Positions 5,705-5,793 of a stretch of DNA of 5,793 nucleotides are shown here, piece by piece. The position numbers and the translations under genes are program-made. This DNA comes from Synergistaceae bacterium (GTDB lineage Bacteria; Synergistota; Synergistia; Synergistales; Aminobacteriaceae), in the NCBI GenBank assembly GCA_017447325.1, contig JAFSNU010000055.1, forward strand, positions 1 to 5,793. Reading direction: 5' to 3'. The notes beneath the pieces are model-generated. The model was given only the letters and a program-made list of their open reading frames with translations, was not told the DNA's origin and ran no database searches. Positions within the stretch are counted from its first letter, which is position 1. Each line of letters begins with the position of its first letter.

Positions 5705-5793
5705 TTACCGCTCAAGAAATACGAGACGTTGCCGTCAAATAATAATCTTAAATCATTTATATTATATTTTAGCATAGCCATTCTATCTAAGCC
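5698..5793 (-). CDS. pheS: Phenylalanine--tRNA ligase alpha subunit PheS, C-terminal end only
   Basis: These are the last 31 codons and stop of a gene that enters from the right edge. The peptide begins GLDRMAMLKYNINDLRLL, matching the end of PheS, where the class II synthetase motif 3 (G-L-G-x-D-R-x-A-M-L) is followed by K-Y-x-I-x-D-x-R. The motif 3 arginine, which contacts ATP in class II enzymes, is Arg4 of this fragment. After it comes a short tail ending SGKR that looks lineage-specific. The TAG stop at 5700-5698 is followed after 11 bases by pheT, the standard subunit order. The catalytic core and any leader or T-box control upstream lie outside the window. Confidence 0.95.
   Translation of the reverse strand, partial: GLDRMAMLKYNINDLRLLFDGNVSYFLSGKR

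Noticed and set aside
5583..5777. Plus-strand 64-codon open frame
   Set aside because: It is antisense to the pheT start and pheS end, both of which are well supported.
1..5793. CRISPR array, insertion sequence, integrase site, tRNA or rRNA gene
   Set aside because: I found no regularly spaced direct repeats, transposase-like frame, terminal inverted repeats or cloverleaf sequence; nearly all bases are explained by the minus-strand genes.

Overview
All convincing genes in this window lie on the minus strand, so it reads from right to left. It is bacterial DNA. The right-hand 4.7 kb is a compact operon: the last 31 codons of pheS, complete pheT, a small coiled-coil protein, zapA, a small CPYC thioredoxin-fold protein and tilS. 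The first five junctions carry spacers of 11, 28 and 6 bases, a 14-base overlap and a 28-base spacer. No internal terminator is visible. The operon joins phenylalanyl-tRNA charging (PheS/PheT), decoding of AUA codons (TilS), Z-ring assembly (ZapA, with a possible coiled-coil partner) and a thiol-redox protein.

Between tilS and the left-hand gene are 177 non-coding bases. In transcript order they hold a GC-rich structured island, a GTTCC/GGAAC hairpin that looks like the operon terminator, a good sigma70-type promoter (TTGATT, 17 bases, TAAAAT), a 13-base inverted repeat at the predicted start of transcription, and a strong ribosome binding site.

From a TTG codon at 925 to the left edge runs one uninterrupted frame of 308 codons. 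It encodes a secreted lipoprotein with a PPC-like beta-sandwich segment and acidic stretches. It is incomplete here and easily missed because it starts with TTG and has no stop in the window. Its base composition (about 58-62% GC in the lines I counted) and codon choice differ sharply from the AT-rich operon (about 33-42% GC).

Organism: a pheS-pheT-zapA neighbourhood is familiar from Bacillota and related anaerobes. The Asn- and Lys-rich, TTA/AAT-rich coding style together with a CPYC glutaredoxin-like gene would fit an uncultured gut-type anaerobe, perhaps Synergistota or Bacillota. This placement is a low-confidence inference. I see no CRISPR array, transposase, tRNA or rRNA gene. The points of most interest are the edge lipoprotein, the coiled-coil gene beside zapA, and the structured island after tilS.
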